A stretch of DNA of 64,000 bases from Diadophis punctatus similis (taxonomy: Eukaryota > Chordata > Lepidosauria > Squamata > Dipsadidae): contig JALIGW010000001.1 in NCBI GenBank assembly GCA_023053685.1, positions 159,750,547 to 159,814,546 on the forward strand, read 5' to 3'. The first letter of the stretch is position 1, and every line of letters begins with the position of its first letter. Position numbers and translations under genes: made by a program. Shown here in pieces: positions 33,501 through 45,789 of this stretch. Below the pieces are notes generated by a model. The model had not been told where the DNA came from and did not search any database. It was given only the letters and a program-made list of their open reading frames with translations.

Positions 33501-34212
33501 TCCTACGTACCTCCCCCCAACCTTGGACTGACAAAATAAAAGCCTGCCTGCCGAGCAGCCCCGACTGAGAATTAGTGAATGTGCACAATAAGCATTTAAT
33601 GTTGCAACAAGACACAGACACATGCCTTCTCATGAACAATAGTTCTTCTGCCTCTTGTGTTTAAAGCCAGCAGCAAGCCGCTTCCAAATGAGCATTGGTG
33701 GAGCTACTTGGTCCGTTAACTTAAAAATAAGATTCTGTGTCTGTTTTCAAACCTGGTCTTTGGCATCTCCCATTCAATCCATCAATACTATGAGAATAGT
33801 TCCTACATAGGTTCTGAAATGTCCTAATAATCTTTCACAAAGGCCACCTAGGAGTTCTAATCCAAGTAATGATATCTTATAATTACTAGAGTGAACCCAT
33901 CCTGTTAATTCATCGATTACTTTATCAAGGCACTGCTCAAGATCAGTAGAAATGCTGGGATCATTCAAATATTCCAGAAATTCTGGCCAACTTGCAACCT
34001 GCGGCCCACATCTTTTTGTTGTACTTGTTCACAGAAATAATCTGTAGATTATTTCTATAGGAAGTACGTGCAATGTGACTAAGATTAAGTATAAAGAAGG
34101 ACCAAATTAATGATAAAAGATATAATAATCAGCCTTAGAATTATCAATTAATTTTGATGCTGAAGAAAAGTGTTGAGAATGTCTTGGATAGGGAAGAAAA
34201 TAAGCAAATGTA

Positions 34213-35198
34213 CCGTATTTTTCGGAGTATAAGACGCACCACAGTATAAGATGCACCTTAGTTTTGGGGGAGGAAAACAAGAAAAAAAGGCCTCTGCCTC
34301 CCAGCAATTTGCCAAACAGCAAACAGCACAGATGATATACACTGTTTGCTGTGTATTTCTGTGCATGTGTGCCTGACCCATAGAAATAGCAAAGAATTGG
34401 AGAAATATACATTATGGCAGTATATTAATCCCAGAAAGTTTTCTTAAATGTAATCACACTAACTCCTCCCAATTATTTAAATAGATCTACTCCAAACATG
34501 ACTAAGTCATTAACTCAGCTGCCTTATTTTAATACTAATACTTAATACTAATACTTAATACTAAAACAAGACATTTCAGATTATACTTTTACAGATCTTT
34601 AAAATTGATGTGGCTTTCTGGAAGTATTCTCTGCTATTTAAAAGAAGATACAATAGCACTGGGCCTCTTCAGAGCAAGCATTTATTTTAAAAAGCTTCTT
34701 CATTTTGTTAAGTTGTCTAGAACAATAATAAAGCAGTCTTTAAAAAATAAATCTAATAATTTGAACACTCTACAAACATTTAACAAAATAACATATTAAA
34801 AGAATCTGCCTCTACCTAGGATAGAACTCACAACCTCTTGATTGTGAAGCAAGAGCTCTACCTCTAGGCCATAGCAGCTACAGCTTACCTCCTTGCAATT
34901 TCAGCAGTCTAATATTGCCAGCAGTTAATCTCCCAGCAATTTGTCTCATTACAGCCACCGTAGTTAGTTTCATTTTACCACGTTGCTTGCAAGCCTCAGT
35001 CAGCTGTAGGTCAGGAGGCAGTTAATCTCGTGCTAATCAGGCTTTGCCCTGTTTGCTGCAAAGAGGTAAATTGCTGGCAGGCAGAGGCCAAAGGGTGGGG
35101 GTGGCTGGGTGGGGCTACATTCAGTGTATAAAATGCACCCAAGTTTTCACCCTCTTTTTGAGGGTAAAAAGGTGCGTCTTATACTCCGAAAAATATGG
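34213..35198. mobile_element. TA-target DNA transposon, copy B
   Basis: Ends CCGTATTTTTCGGAGTATAA and TCCGAAAAATATGG flanked by TA. The interior is shorter than in copies A and C, lacks the GC array, and contains a tRNA-like SINE head at about 34816-34886 on the minus strand. Confidence 0.75.
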
Positions 35199-35200
35199 TA

Positions 35201-36555
35201 TGTCTGAGCAAATCAACCCAGTTCTGACTCAATGCACAAAAGTCAGGCTCAATTTATGTTTCTTTGTATGCATTAGGCAAAGACCTAGTTCTCTGCAGAA
35301 ATCTAGCTGCAAAGTAGATGAGCTCAGTTACAATGGCTACACCATTGGAAGACCTGAAGGATCAGGATGGGAACAGATTCCTTTTGCAGAATATCTGTGT
35401 GGTTGCTAAGAGTTAACAATGACTCATCATCCTCACCATCCTCACCATCACCACCACCATCAATATATGTTTATTACCTTAGCTACATTTATGGTTCCTT
35501 AGGTATAAATAAATTGCAGTACTTAAACAGAATAGTATTTTTCACTTTCCAGTATATGACGGAAAAGATGACTTTCTCTGCCTATGAATGCCAGGGCACC
35601 TTTCAGTGTCAATTTTCAGGTCCATACGGAGTCTATAATCAAATTAGATACCCACATATAGATATTAATTTGCACATGGACATAATGAATAAGAAAGATG
35701 ATTTTGCTATGGTTCCAACGATGCTATTATAAATAGAGATTTTAAATATGCAATCATACTTCTTTTATCATACTTATTCTGTCTGCATGTGTCATGAAGG
35801 TTTTTTTGTTTCTCCTGTTCAATTGTCTTCAATTCTCAAAGATTACCTGGAGAATTTTTTGGCATTTGCATTTGCTGTTTCCTCCTTCCTAGCATTGAGA
35901 AAATGTGACTGGCCCAAGGTCACCCAGCTGGCTTTGTGCCCAAGGTGGACTAGAACTCTGAGTCTTACTCTCAAGACTGTGCCTGGATTTATTCAATTCC
36001 AGCTGATCGAAGCTTTTAAAATCAATTGTATGCTGCCCTGCCCCCCCCCCCTTTTTGGATTACTGAATATAAATTATGTATCTATACACAGTTGAATTGA
36101 ATGCTCAGAATGAATAATTTTATAATTTGTATGGCATAAAATTAAATTGCTTAAGGCAGTACTTTCCCTCTCTCTGTTTAAGGTACTATAAAATGTGGAG
36201 AAATTGTACAAACTAAGGAATTAATATTTGTATAAGAGGTTTTCCCAAGGAAGGTATGGGGAATGGCAGAGAATATTGCATAACTCTGAGCTGATTTCTA
36301 TCTTGTACTGTACAAAAACTGATCACAATATATTTTCAAAACTGGTATCTTGCTGAATGCTAGCATAGGACCCTTTCAGAGTTGTGCATTCATTTAGCAT
36401 CCTAACTATATCCAAAATGTCACACAGGCAGACTATAAGTTACTATTTCTAATTTTGCATATATTCTCAGTTCTTATTATGTTTGCTTTGCAAGATGTTG
36501 CTGGCTCCAAAAGAGAATAAAATGTGTGTGTCTGTGTGTCTGTATATATGTATAT

Positions 36556-36596
<41 letters not shown>

Positions 36597-37279
36597 TGCA
36601 CACACACACAGTCTTTTTGGAACTCATATTTTCCAAGTATGCACTTTTTAATGCAATTTTTGAGGAGGAAATGATGGATCCTTGGGAATCTGTTCCTTGC
36701 TGACGGTACCAGATGGAATCTGTTCTGGCACAGTCACCCAAGTGTCTTCCACTGAAAACCACGTTGGGATTTCTCCCCCCCCCCCACTCCTACTCCTCAC
36801 ATCTCTTTATTTGCCTTATTGGGAAATTATCCACATTTCGACTGAAGGCTAACTTAAAAGAGCATGGTGTCATAGATATGTGGATATGGATCAGTTATCA
36901 GAGTTCTGGTCATCTGACAGCTTTATAAACTATGTAGAGCTCTTAACTTTTCTGCCTACAGAAAAGCAACTAAGAAAAATAAAAGAAGTTATCGGCTGCC
37001 ATCTGGTGGCTCTTGTTTAACTTTCAGCCACTTGAAGTAAAAGGAACTGTCCAAAGGCAAGATCATTTTGTCATGACATTTCGGGATATAAAAGCTCATA
37101 TGAGAAAGTGGAGGGGAATCAGAAATTGGTACAGTTAATAAATATAAGTGATGTGGTTCAGTGACTGCCTTATATGTCAGAAAACCTCTACTTCAAGTCT
37201 CATCTTAGGTAAAAAATGTATCTCTTTTTAGCAAGACAGCATTTCCTCAGTTTCGGATTCATAGCAAAAATATATCAAA
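35201..37279. other. Intergenic, with (CA)n at 36557-36612
   Basis: No gene supported. The CA tract is about 56 bases with a GCATG interruption. Confidence 0.5.
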
Positions 37280-37633
37280 AAGTCCTTCCTGTCAATGATT
37301 ACTTCAGCTTCAACTGCAACAATACACGAGCACATAATAGATTCAAACTTAATGTAAATCGCTCCAAACTCGACTGAAGAAAATACGACTTCAGCAAGAG
37401 AGTGATCAATGCCTGGAATGCACTACCTGACTCTGTGGTTTCTTCCTCAAACCCCCAAAACTTTAACCTTAGACTGTCTACAGTTGACCTCACTCCATTT
37501 CTAAGAGGTCTGTAAGGGGCATGCCTAAGCGCACCACTGTGCCTACCGTCCCTGTCCTACTGTCCTATTGTCCTCTTTTATCGATACTTTTTACTTATGT
37601 TTATACAAACAACTACTATCCTGTACATGTTTG
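37280..37633 (+). mobile_element. LINE 3' end (L2/CR1 group)
   Basis: One stop-interrupted frame reads like a LINE C-terminus (RKYDFSKRVINAWNALPDSV), followed by a short 3' UTR and a tail grown into (AAAT)n. Confidence 0.6.
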
Positions 37634-37638
37634 ACAAA

Positions 37639-37733
<95 letters not shown>

Positions 37734-37737
37734 ATAG
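37634..37737 (+). repeat. (AAAT)n microsatellite
   Basis: About 25 perfect AAAT units directly after the LINE fragment. Confidence 0.97.
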
Positions 37738-38357
37738 GGAGCCTTACAAAACCTTGGATGCAACTGGAAGGTTTAGTGTGGCTTCCTTAAATACCTGGTG
37801 AATAATCATAGTAGTATTTGGTTAATTTTAATCTTATTTGTAATTCATTATATTTAATATTGTTCTAGGTCCACCAACCTCTTTGTCTTCCAACATTTTA
37901 AAGTGTGGTTACTAAAGCTGCAACCTCCCATACTCTTGTTTCAATAAATAAAGCCTATTTATTCTTGGTCTAAATTTGTTCAGCTATACCACATGGATTG
38001 TTTCATCTTTCACAGCCAATGGTAGAAGAGAAAGGTTCTCAGATAAAAAGCTCTTGATTATTCCAATATATTTGGCTTATAATAGAATTCCAAATTTTCT
38101 CATTGGAGAGGCAAGAAATAGAATAGTAGGGACAGCTGAGTTAAAAATCTCTCCTTAAACAACAAACGGAAATGCAGAGTGGTCAAAAGGTCAATCAAGA
38201 CAATACAAGGTTATACAATTGCAGAAGATTTTTGGCAAAACAATTCATATTCCTGAAAGGGATTAGGTAACTTGCAGTAAATAGTAAACCCTAGTCATCT
38301 CACAGGATTTTTGCATGGATAGTGTTTGGAGAGAATCCAGATATATTTGGTAGAAAT

Positions 38358-38880
38358 CAGGGGCGGGTTCCTAATTTTTTTACTACCACTCTGTGGGTGT
38401 GGCTTATTTTGTGGGTGTGGCTTGCTGACCATGTGACAGGGTGGGCGTGGCTTCTCAGACTGCTGAAGGGAGGGGAAGTGAGATAGGTCCTGCTGCCCAT
38501 TCCCCCTCCCCTCAGCAGCTCGAGAAGCCTTGAACGTGCAAAAATGCCTAGGATCATCACCGCGCGTTCGTGGCTTCTCAGACTGCTGAACGGAGGGGAA
38601 TGGAGATAGCTCCTGCCGCCCGTTCTTTCAGCGTCTCACATGCTCCCTCAGCCATCCTCCCCTGCTTGGACTCACTGTGGGATAGGAAGGCAGCGCATGC
38701 GCAGTGCCGGAAGCTCGGCTTCTGAGCATGCGCAGAAGAAATTTTTTTTAAAAAAATAATTTTTTTTAAAAAAATGGCGGCACCCAGGCACCGGCAACCG
38801 ACCGCACCGGTACTGTGACATCACCAGCGGGCCGCTACCGGTGCTATAGAGTGGACCGCACCTGTAGGAACCCACCACTG
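38358..38880. mobile_element. Short hAT-type element, family 1, long variant
   Basis: CAGGGGCGGGTTCC to GGAACCCACCACTG with 8-bp duplication GTAGAAAT (38350-38357, 38881-38888). It contains GTGGGTGTGGCTT units and a duplicated segment with CGTGGCTTCTCAGACTGCTG. Confidence 0.88.
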
Positions 38881-38888
38881 GTAGAAAT

Positions 38889-40379
38889 ATATGAAAACCA
38901 TGAAATAATTGTGAGGTTTCTAGAACATTTCTTTTTAGCACTAGAATTTTTAACATCCACACATTTCAGAATTTGTGCTTTAGTGAAATGTTCCTTCTTC
39001 AGAAAGGTGTGAAAATTCTAGCGCAGCTGCAGTGAAGCCAGAGGAAACTCACTGTCACTCCATTTCTTCTCTCTCCGGAAGTCACTCTTATCATCCTTGA
39101 ATTGCGTTGTGTTTTCCTATCAATTATTGAATGGACCCTTATAATTATACACTGAATACTTGGTTTCCCGTATTTATATATGGATCAGACTTCACCCCAT
39201 TTATATTTCCAGATCAACTTGAAACATTCAATTTACTTGATTTGGATGTGTGTGCATCCATTTGGAACATCGGGAAAAAGTGCATGTGTGCACAAAACCT
39301 GTCAAATTTCACTCTGATATTTGAATTTGTTTCAGAGATTCCTTTGGAAATGAAATTAATTCATCAAATTGATGACACTGCTTTTGAAAACAATTTCCAA
39401 CTCAAATCTTCACAGACCTATACTGTTTGTGGAGGTATATCAGTTTTTAAATTAGAATGCTGCTCAAGATACTTGATAGTAAAACAGAAAAGTAGGAGCA
39501 ATACACAAGTTTTTTCTATTGCCTTTTTCCATTTTTTAAAAATCTCAGTCTAGTGTATAGCTTTGTAATTTTCTATCAAATTACAAACCAACTGAAACCC
39601 TGCTTAGTGTTTCTGAGATCAGCCAACAGTGCTTCTTCCTTCTTTCATATAAAAAGTTTTCTGTCTTTCTCTTCTCATGGTAACTGAAGTTCATGAAAGA
39701 CATCTTGAAAAAAAGTGAAAAATGCTATCATGACATTATAGTCTATCTATTTATCTAATAACAGCAGCAGCAAGGATAAATGAGATCAAGCATTTCTCAC
39801 GTTCCCTTTTTTTCTCAAATGACTCTGTAAAGATATGTGAGTTTTATGTGTGATAGGAAAGAACATATCAGACACATATGAACTGGTCTTCCCTTCTTCT
39901 TTCCTACAGCCATTCTTCAGTTAGAATCAATTCTCTTCCATTTTTCTACGAGAACCTCTGCCTAGTAGCAGAGACAAATGAATGCACACTTTGGAATATC
40001 AATTGGGAGAATGCCTTAAGTTTGGTTGGAGGCAGAAATCTTTATAAGAGCACAACAGATACCATATATAACAGAGTGGACAGCAACCTCAATTCTAGAG
40101 ATTGGGCAGGATGTGCTCCCATGTCCACAAATAATTTGGACTTAGCTTCTTCTTTCAGATGAGTGCTTGGGAAGGGGTATCAGAAAGGCACTGATTGGTA
40201 GACACAGCTATAAGCATTCTGAGCTGAACCAGCACTCTACAAGGAAGATAAGGAAGGCAGCAAAAGCTTTTGTATACTTCTTCACACCATGCTGCACCCA
40301 GGGGCTCTGCTGCCTCCATAATGACTACTACTGAAACCCATGGGCTCCATTTTACTCACTATTGAACGCCTATCATGTC
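38889..40379. other. Intergenic; 140-codon frame at 39131-39553 unsupported
   Basis: The frame is AT-rich, has no recognisable domain and no splice or promoter context. I treat it as chance. Confidence 0.4.
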
Positions 40380-42200
40380 CTGTGCAAGCATATTGGGCTA
40401 CACGTGTACTCCACAATTTTCAGTACTCAGCTAGAGTCTCTGCATCCTTCCATTTAAGATTGATGTTTTTCAGATCTTCCTGAAATGTTCGGCACCAGTT
40501 TTCTTTAGCCTTTCTCTTTTTTTCCAACCATCTGGTGGTATCCAGTTGATTGCGTTGTTTACTGAACGTTGCTCACTCATGTGGAGAACATGTCCAGCAA
40601 AGCTCATTCTTTGTTCTGTCACTATTTCAGAGAGTCTTCAGGAATTACTTCATTGTAGAACTTGTTACATGGTCCTGATCAAGGGTGGGTTCTAACTTAC
40701 CTCGCTGCCGGTTCGCTTCCTCTCGCACCTCGTGGGCGCGCGTCATGGGCGCGCGCGCATGCACAGTGCTGAAAAATCTATTTTTTTAAAAAAAAGCCAA
40801 AAACAAGATGGTGACTGCATGCACAGTGCCGGAAACTTGGCTTCTGCGCATGCTCAGAAGAAAAAAAATGTAAAATTTAAAAAAAATAAAAAAATAAAAA
40901 AATAAAAAAATAAAAAAATAAAAAAATAAAAAAATAAAAAAATAAAAAAAATAAAAAAAGATGGTGGCGCCCACGGACCGGCACCGACTGAACTGGGTTG
41001 GTGACATCATCGTGACATAACCAGCGGGTCACTACCGGTTTGGGCGAACCAGTCCAAACCAGTAGGAACCCACCCCTGGTCCTGATATGAGATATGAAGA
41101 ATCCTTCTGAGACAATGTTGTTAGAAGACATTGATCTTATAAATAATTCTTGTTGTGTATTTCCAGGTCTCACTGGCATAGATGGCAGTCGGTATGACAA
41201 TGGCATTAAATAATCTGATCCTTGTTACTGTGATTATAGCAGACATGGTTCATATTGAAATCATTTGTTGGAAGACAACAGTTGCTTTACCTATTCGGCA
41301 TTTCACATCTCCTCCTGTTCCCCGATCTATATCCATTATGCCACCAAGATAGTTCAATTGTTCCACAAAATTTAACATCTGTCCACCTAATATTATCAGA
41401 GTGCTGTCTTGAACATTGCCAACTTGCATCAGCTTGGTCTTCTCTTCACTAATTTTTAAGACCACTTTACTTGCCTCTGCTTCAAGTGCCAATGTCATAA
41501 CTTTCAGCTGTGACTTAGTGTTTTCAAGTAAAGCTATGTCATCAGCAAAATCTAGTTCATACAATTTGCCTTGTTTATTCCATGGAATGCAAAACCCCAA
41601 CTTATTCATTGCCTTTTCATGGTATAGTCCATGATAATCAGAAATAAACATGGGGATAGGACACAACCCTGCCTTACATTAATTGCAAAAAAACTAGTAC
41701 TGCCATTTTCAGTGTTTACACAGCACCTACTGTTGTTGTAAAGATTTCTAAAGATGTATGCTCCAGTATGCTCCATAATGATTTTCTATTTAGAGAGTCA
41801 GATGCTTTTAAAAAACCAATAAAGTTAGTTACCACCTGCTTTTGGTATTCCTTGCTCTATTCAATGATATTTCGCAATGAGAAGATCTGTTCACTGCATG
41901 AGTGACCTTGTCTGAATTTGTCTTGTTCTTCACGCATATATTGTTTGATCTTACTTTTGAATAGGACAGTACATAACACTTTTCCAGGCACTGAGAGAAG
42001 TGTGATATCTCTCCAATTGTTACAGTCACTTAGGTTGCCCTTTTTTGATATCTTGATAATGATACTGTTTCTCCAGTTGTCCGGAACACATTCATTTTGC
42101 CAGCAGTTGTTTAGTAGTTTACTAGTCTTACAAATTGCTGCCTTGCCACCATGTTAAAAGTTCTGTTGATATTTGATCTAGTCCAGATATTATTTCATCT
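40380..42200 (-). pseudogene. RTE-like non-LTR retrotransposon remnant
   Basis: Minus-strand frame 41250-41666 has reverse transcriptase motifs ELDFADDIALL and KISEEKTKLM, and LNYLGGIMD. A downstream piece at about 40430-40660 gives a C-terminal FAGHVLHM..W region. An hAT-type element (40680-41078) splits the two. Stops and frame changes show decay. RTE clade by motif style only. Confidence 0.7.
40680..41078. mobile_element. Short hAT-type element, family 1, inserted in the RTE-like remnant
   Basis: CAAGGGTGGGTTC to GAACCCACCCCTG with 8-bp duplication GTCCTGAT (40672-40679, 41079-41086). The A-rich core has expanded to (A6-7T)n at about 40865-40962. Confidence 0.92.
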
Positions 42201-42317
42201 AGTGTAGTTCACCCTCTCATCACATTGAGGCATGCAGTGGGATTTCAAGGAGGGTTGAACTCCTATAGATAGGTGAAAATAAAAAGGAGTATCTGGAGAC
42301 ATCCCTTTCTCCTATAA

Positions 42318-42829
42318 CAGTGATGGTTAACCTATGGCACGTGTGCCACAGGTGACACGCGGAGCCATACCTGAGGGCATGTGAGGCATTGCCCTATGTC
42401 AGCTCCAGCGCACATGTGCATGCTGGCCAGCTGATTTTTGGCCTTTTCGGCCATTTTTCGCCGTCCCCAGCATTCAGGAAAGCCTCCTGAAGCCTGGGAA
42501 CGGTGAAAAACCACCCAATCGGAAGTTCATTTCCAAACTTCCAGTTGGCCCATTTGGCTATTTTTCACTCTCCCCAGGCTTCAGGAGGCTTTCCTGAACC
42601 ATGGGGAGAACGAAAAACAGCCCAACGGGCCTACCGGAAGTCCAGAGGCTTCAGTGAGGCCTGTGCACATGTGCAGGGGGGAGCACGGGGGGATTGTGTG
42701 CATGCGGGCGGGGTAGCACACATGCACAGGGGGAGGGCATTACATTATGGGTGTGGGCACACGCGCACACGCTATCTCGCATGCCCGCACCCTTCTGGCA
42801 TCCGAGCAAAAAAAGGTTTGCCATCACTG
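42318..42829. mobile_element. Short hAT-type element, family 3
   Basis: CAGTGATGGTTAACC to GGTTTGCCATCACTG with 8-bp duplication TCCTATAA (42310-42317, 42830-42837). Confidence 0.92.
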
Positions 42830-42837
42830 TCCTATAA

Positions 42838-43332
42838 ATTCCCATTCCTATGCATATATGGAAGAAAGCGCCAAGCATTTGTTAACCCTTTCTTTCTAGA
42901 TCACCTGAAATTAAATATAGCTAGGCTAAGACCACATTATCACAATTTTCTTGCACCAGTGTGACAATAGTCAACCAATCAGTTCTACAAGGCATGCCTG
43001 CATGTCAGCATCTTTCTCAGCAGCTGCTTGTAGCTGAGGCATCCTGACAAGTTAAGGCATGCCACTCTAGAAGGGATAAAGTCCTGTTGGACTTTTTTTT
43101 TAATAATGAGAACAGGTGCAGAAATACCTGGGAGTCCTGCAAATTTTTGAGCCTCTTGGTTCACTTAATGATCACAGAGGTCATTTAATGAACTGTAGCA
43201 AATAGCAAGCCAGATCTTGGTTCACTTGTAATGACTCTCTTGATTTGCTTAATAAGCGCATACAAATGTTGTAAAACTAAATCCAGTTCATTTTATGAAA
43301 ATTTTGACTTACAACAATAATGAGCAGGCCCC
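42838..43332. other. Intergenic, nothing recognised
   Basis: No supported feature. Confidence 0.4.
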
Positions 43333-43340
43333 ATTATATG

Positions 43341-43666
43341 CAGGGGTGGGTTCCTACTGATGTGCACCACTACGTGCGGTAGCGGCCCGCTGGTGCTGTA
43401 ATTTTTATCGGAAATTTCAGCAATTTTTTTCGGGTTTGGATGGCTTCTCCTCATCCTCTGCTTTGAAGAAAAGCCCTCCCGCCCACCCCCGGGTTAATAC
43501 CGACCTTTATTTCTTCATCCAAAGCACAGCTGAGCAGCTCCTCAGCTGTGTTTCGGGCTGAAACGTCCTTCTGAGCATGCACGGAAGTGAAATTGTGCAA
43601 TGGGACGCGCACGCGCAAAACATCGCAATGCGCACCGGTAGCAAAGGTAACTGGAACCCTGCCCTG
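43341..43666. mobile_element. Short hAT-type element, family 1
   Basis: CAGGGGTGGGTTCC to GGAACCCTGCCCTG with 8-bp duplication ATTATATG (43333-43340, 43667-43674). Confidence 0.9.
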
Positions 43667-43798
43667 ATTATATGTTTTGCTAACTTAGTAGTGTGCAAGT
43701 TTTTTATATGCGTGTGTGATGTTATTTGTCAAATTTATATACCTGCATATCCCCTCCCAAAGGAGACTATTTATGCCTTGCATATATAAATACTATAG

Positions 43799-44110
43799 CC
43801 GTGATGGCGAACTTATTGCATGCGTGCCAGAGGTGGCACGCAGAGTCCTCTCTGTGGGCATGCGTGCTGTCGCTAGCTGCTCTTCTGGGTTCCAGTGCGC
43901 AAATGCGTGCTGGACAGCTGGTCCAGCATGTATGTGCACTGGCCAGATGCTCTCTTCTGGGTTCCGGCGTGACAGCTGGTCTTCATGTGTGCAATGGAAC
44001 CAAGAAGAGCAGTTAGCTGCCCCGTGCGCATGCGCACTGGCCAGCTGCTTTTTTCCGGGTTCCGGTGCCCAAGTTTCATTCCTTGGTGTCGAAAAGGTTA
44101 ACCGTCACTG
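43799..44110. mobile_element. Short hAT-type element, family 3
   Basis: CCGTGATGGCGAACTT to AGGTTAACCGTCACTG with 8-bp duplication TACTATAG (43791-43798, 44111-44118). Confidence 0.88.
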
Positions 44111-44629
44111 TACTATAGAGTCCAGTTTGTCTCACATTTTTTGATGAGAATATACCGGTACATACCGGTATATATATTACACATAAAACTGAGGTGTGTG
44201 TGTGAAAAGACCAATTGTTCTATCGGTGATTAATAAATGTAGATTAAAAAAAATCTACATTGTTTTCTGCTGAAAAATGTTGCTGAACAGAATTATCCCA
44301 CTTTATCATTGCTTGGAGATGAAAAAAGCCTTTTGAAAAATTGCTTCTGGCACATGAAGCTGGAATGAAAACGGCAGAAGTATTTATGCCCCTTCCAGTA
44401 TTATAATTTTGTAATATTAAAGTGTATTAATACGTTAAGTTGCCAACAATACTGAAACAAGTCATTTTTCAGCCCAGTAAAATATAAATTTGATAAAATA
44501 AAGATGTTTTACAGTTAAGAATTTGTGGCATACAGAAATCTTCCAGTAGTAACGGTTTACTTGCCATATTTATGCATCCTTTGTTGCTTTTAAAGGTATT
44601 CTCCACATTTGAAAAGTTAGACTGATTTC

Positions 44630-45785
44630 TAACCTGGCGAGCGAGCGGGCAGGCGGGCAGGAGACGCGGGCAGGAGCCTGCCGCCGATGCCGCCACTCGC
44701 CTCGCTCGCCAGGTGCCTCTGCTCCGTGGTGCCTTCCGCGTGCGCGTTTCCATTGATGACAAGCACGCAGGCTCCCCGGTACAGCCACAGTGACCGGGGA
44801 GCCAATGACCGCTACCTGGGGCATGCAAATTAGAAAGCCCGGCGATATAAGAAGGCGATAGGCCACTAAAGGCGCTCAGGTTGAAGCACAATGGCTTTCT
44901 CTCTTCCTCATCCTTGGAACAGCTCCGGACGACTCTTCCTCAGTTCCTCTAATAATGCAGGTGAGGGGAGAGTAGTAAAATAGGAGGGGGGAGAGATCCC
45001 CGAAGAGTTAAAAACTAGAGCAAATAGGATCACTGTGGCTGTACCGGGGAGCCCGCGTGCTTGTCATCAATGGAGACGCGCGCGCGGAAGGCACCACGGA
45101 AACAAGGAGGAATCTAGTAACAATCAAGCTAAAAAGATATATTCAGTTTAATTTTTTAAAAAATCTCGCCTCGTTATTTTTTTATAACTGATGGCAGCAA
45201 ACATACCCAATACCGCTTCCGCCTATTTTCGCCCCACAACATCAACTCTGCAAGATAATAAGTTGGGCTGAGAAAGAATGATTGGCTGCCTTTCTTAAAG
45301 AGAAACGAGAGCGGGTTTTTTGCACGTATGTTATTGTCCGCGCTGTGTTCGGGAGATAACGCCCATGTGTCTTACTCTTCATCCAGCCAATCAACTGACC
45401 GAAGGTCCGCCTCCTTTTTTCTTCCTACTCTGCGATAGGCCGGAGGTCTGCAAAAAGCCACGCCCTCCCTGCTTACTGGAGGGAGATTTAAAGCCGCATT
45501 TCATGCTGGCCATTAGGGTTTTTGGAAGGGGTGCTCCGGTTCGGCGGCCAATCATGCAATTTCTGAATTCTTTGTCGGACTCCTCGACTGCCGTAACTGG
45601 CTGGTAGTTGCCTTTAGATTTTGGGTGTTGGGTGTTGGGTGGAGCTTCGTTTTAAACTGCTGGTATCTCTGCCTTCTCCCGTCGGAGGTTTAAAAATCGG
45701 GACTTTTTAAGAGGGCGGGCGGGACGCGGGACAAATTGCGAAAAAGCGGGTGTGTCCCGCCAAAATCGGGACGTCTGGTCACCTT
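44630..45785. other. GC- and CpG-rich region with fold-back arms
   Basis: CpG-rich against an AT-rich background. Arms 44723-44793 and 45030-45100 (71 bases each) are inverse copies separated by ~236 bases. Smaller hairpin GGCTCCCCGGT/ACCGGGGAGCC at 44770-44804. Several CCAAT boxes (44803, 45388, 45548). The right end (GGGACGTCTGGTCACC at 45768) looks like the end of a dispersed DNA element. Either a CpG-island promoter or a composite of repeats. Confidence 0.5.
44798..44961 (+). promoter_or_regulatory. Candidate promoter and short first coding exon
   Basis: In order: CCAAT (44803), octamer ATGCAAAT (44823-44830), GATATAAG (44845-44852), then ~40 bases later ATG at 44891 opening MAFSLPHPWNSSGRLF and reaching AATGCAG followed by GTGAGG, a good splice donor (44954-44966). 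The box order resembles histone H2B or immunoglobulin V promoters, but the open frame matches neither. No downstream exon was found. Confidence 0.25.
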
Positions 45786-45789
45786 ACTC

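Noticed and set aside
39131..39553. 140-codon open frame considered as a small secreted or membrane protein exon
   Set aside because: No recognisable domain, no splice or promoter context, composition like the surrounding AT-rich DNA.
44798..44961. Histone H2B gene, suggested by the CCAAT-octamer-TATA order
   Set aside because: The following open frame has no histone sequence and no histone 3' stem-loop is seen; kept only as a candidate promoter.
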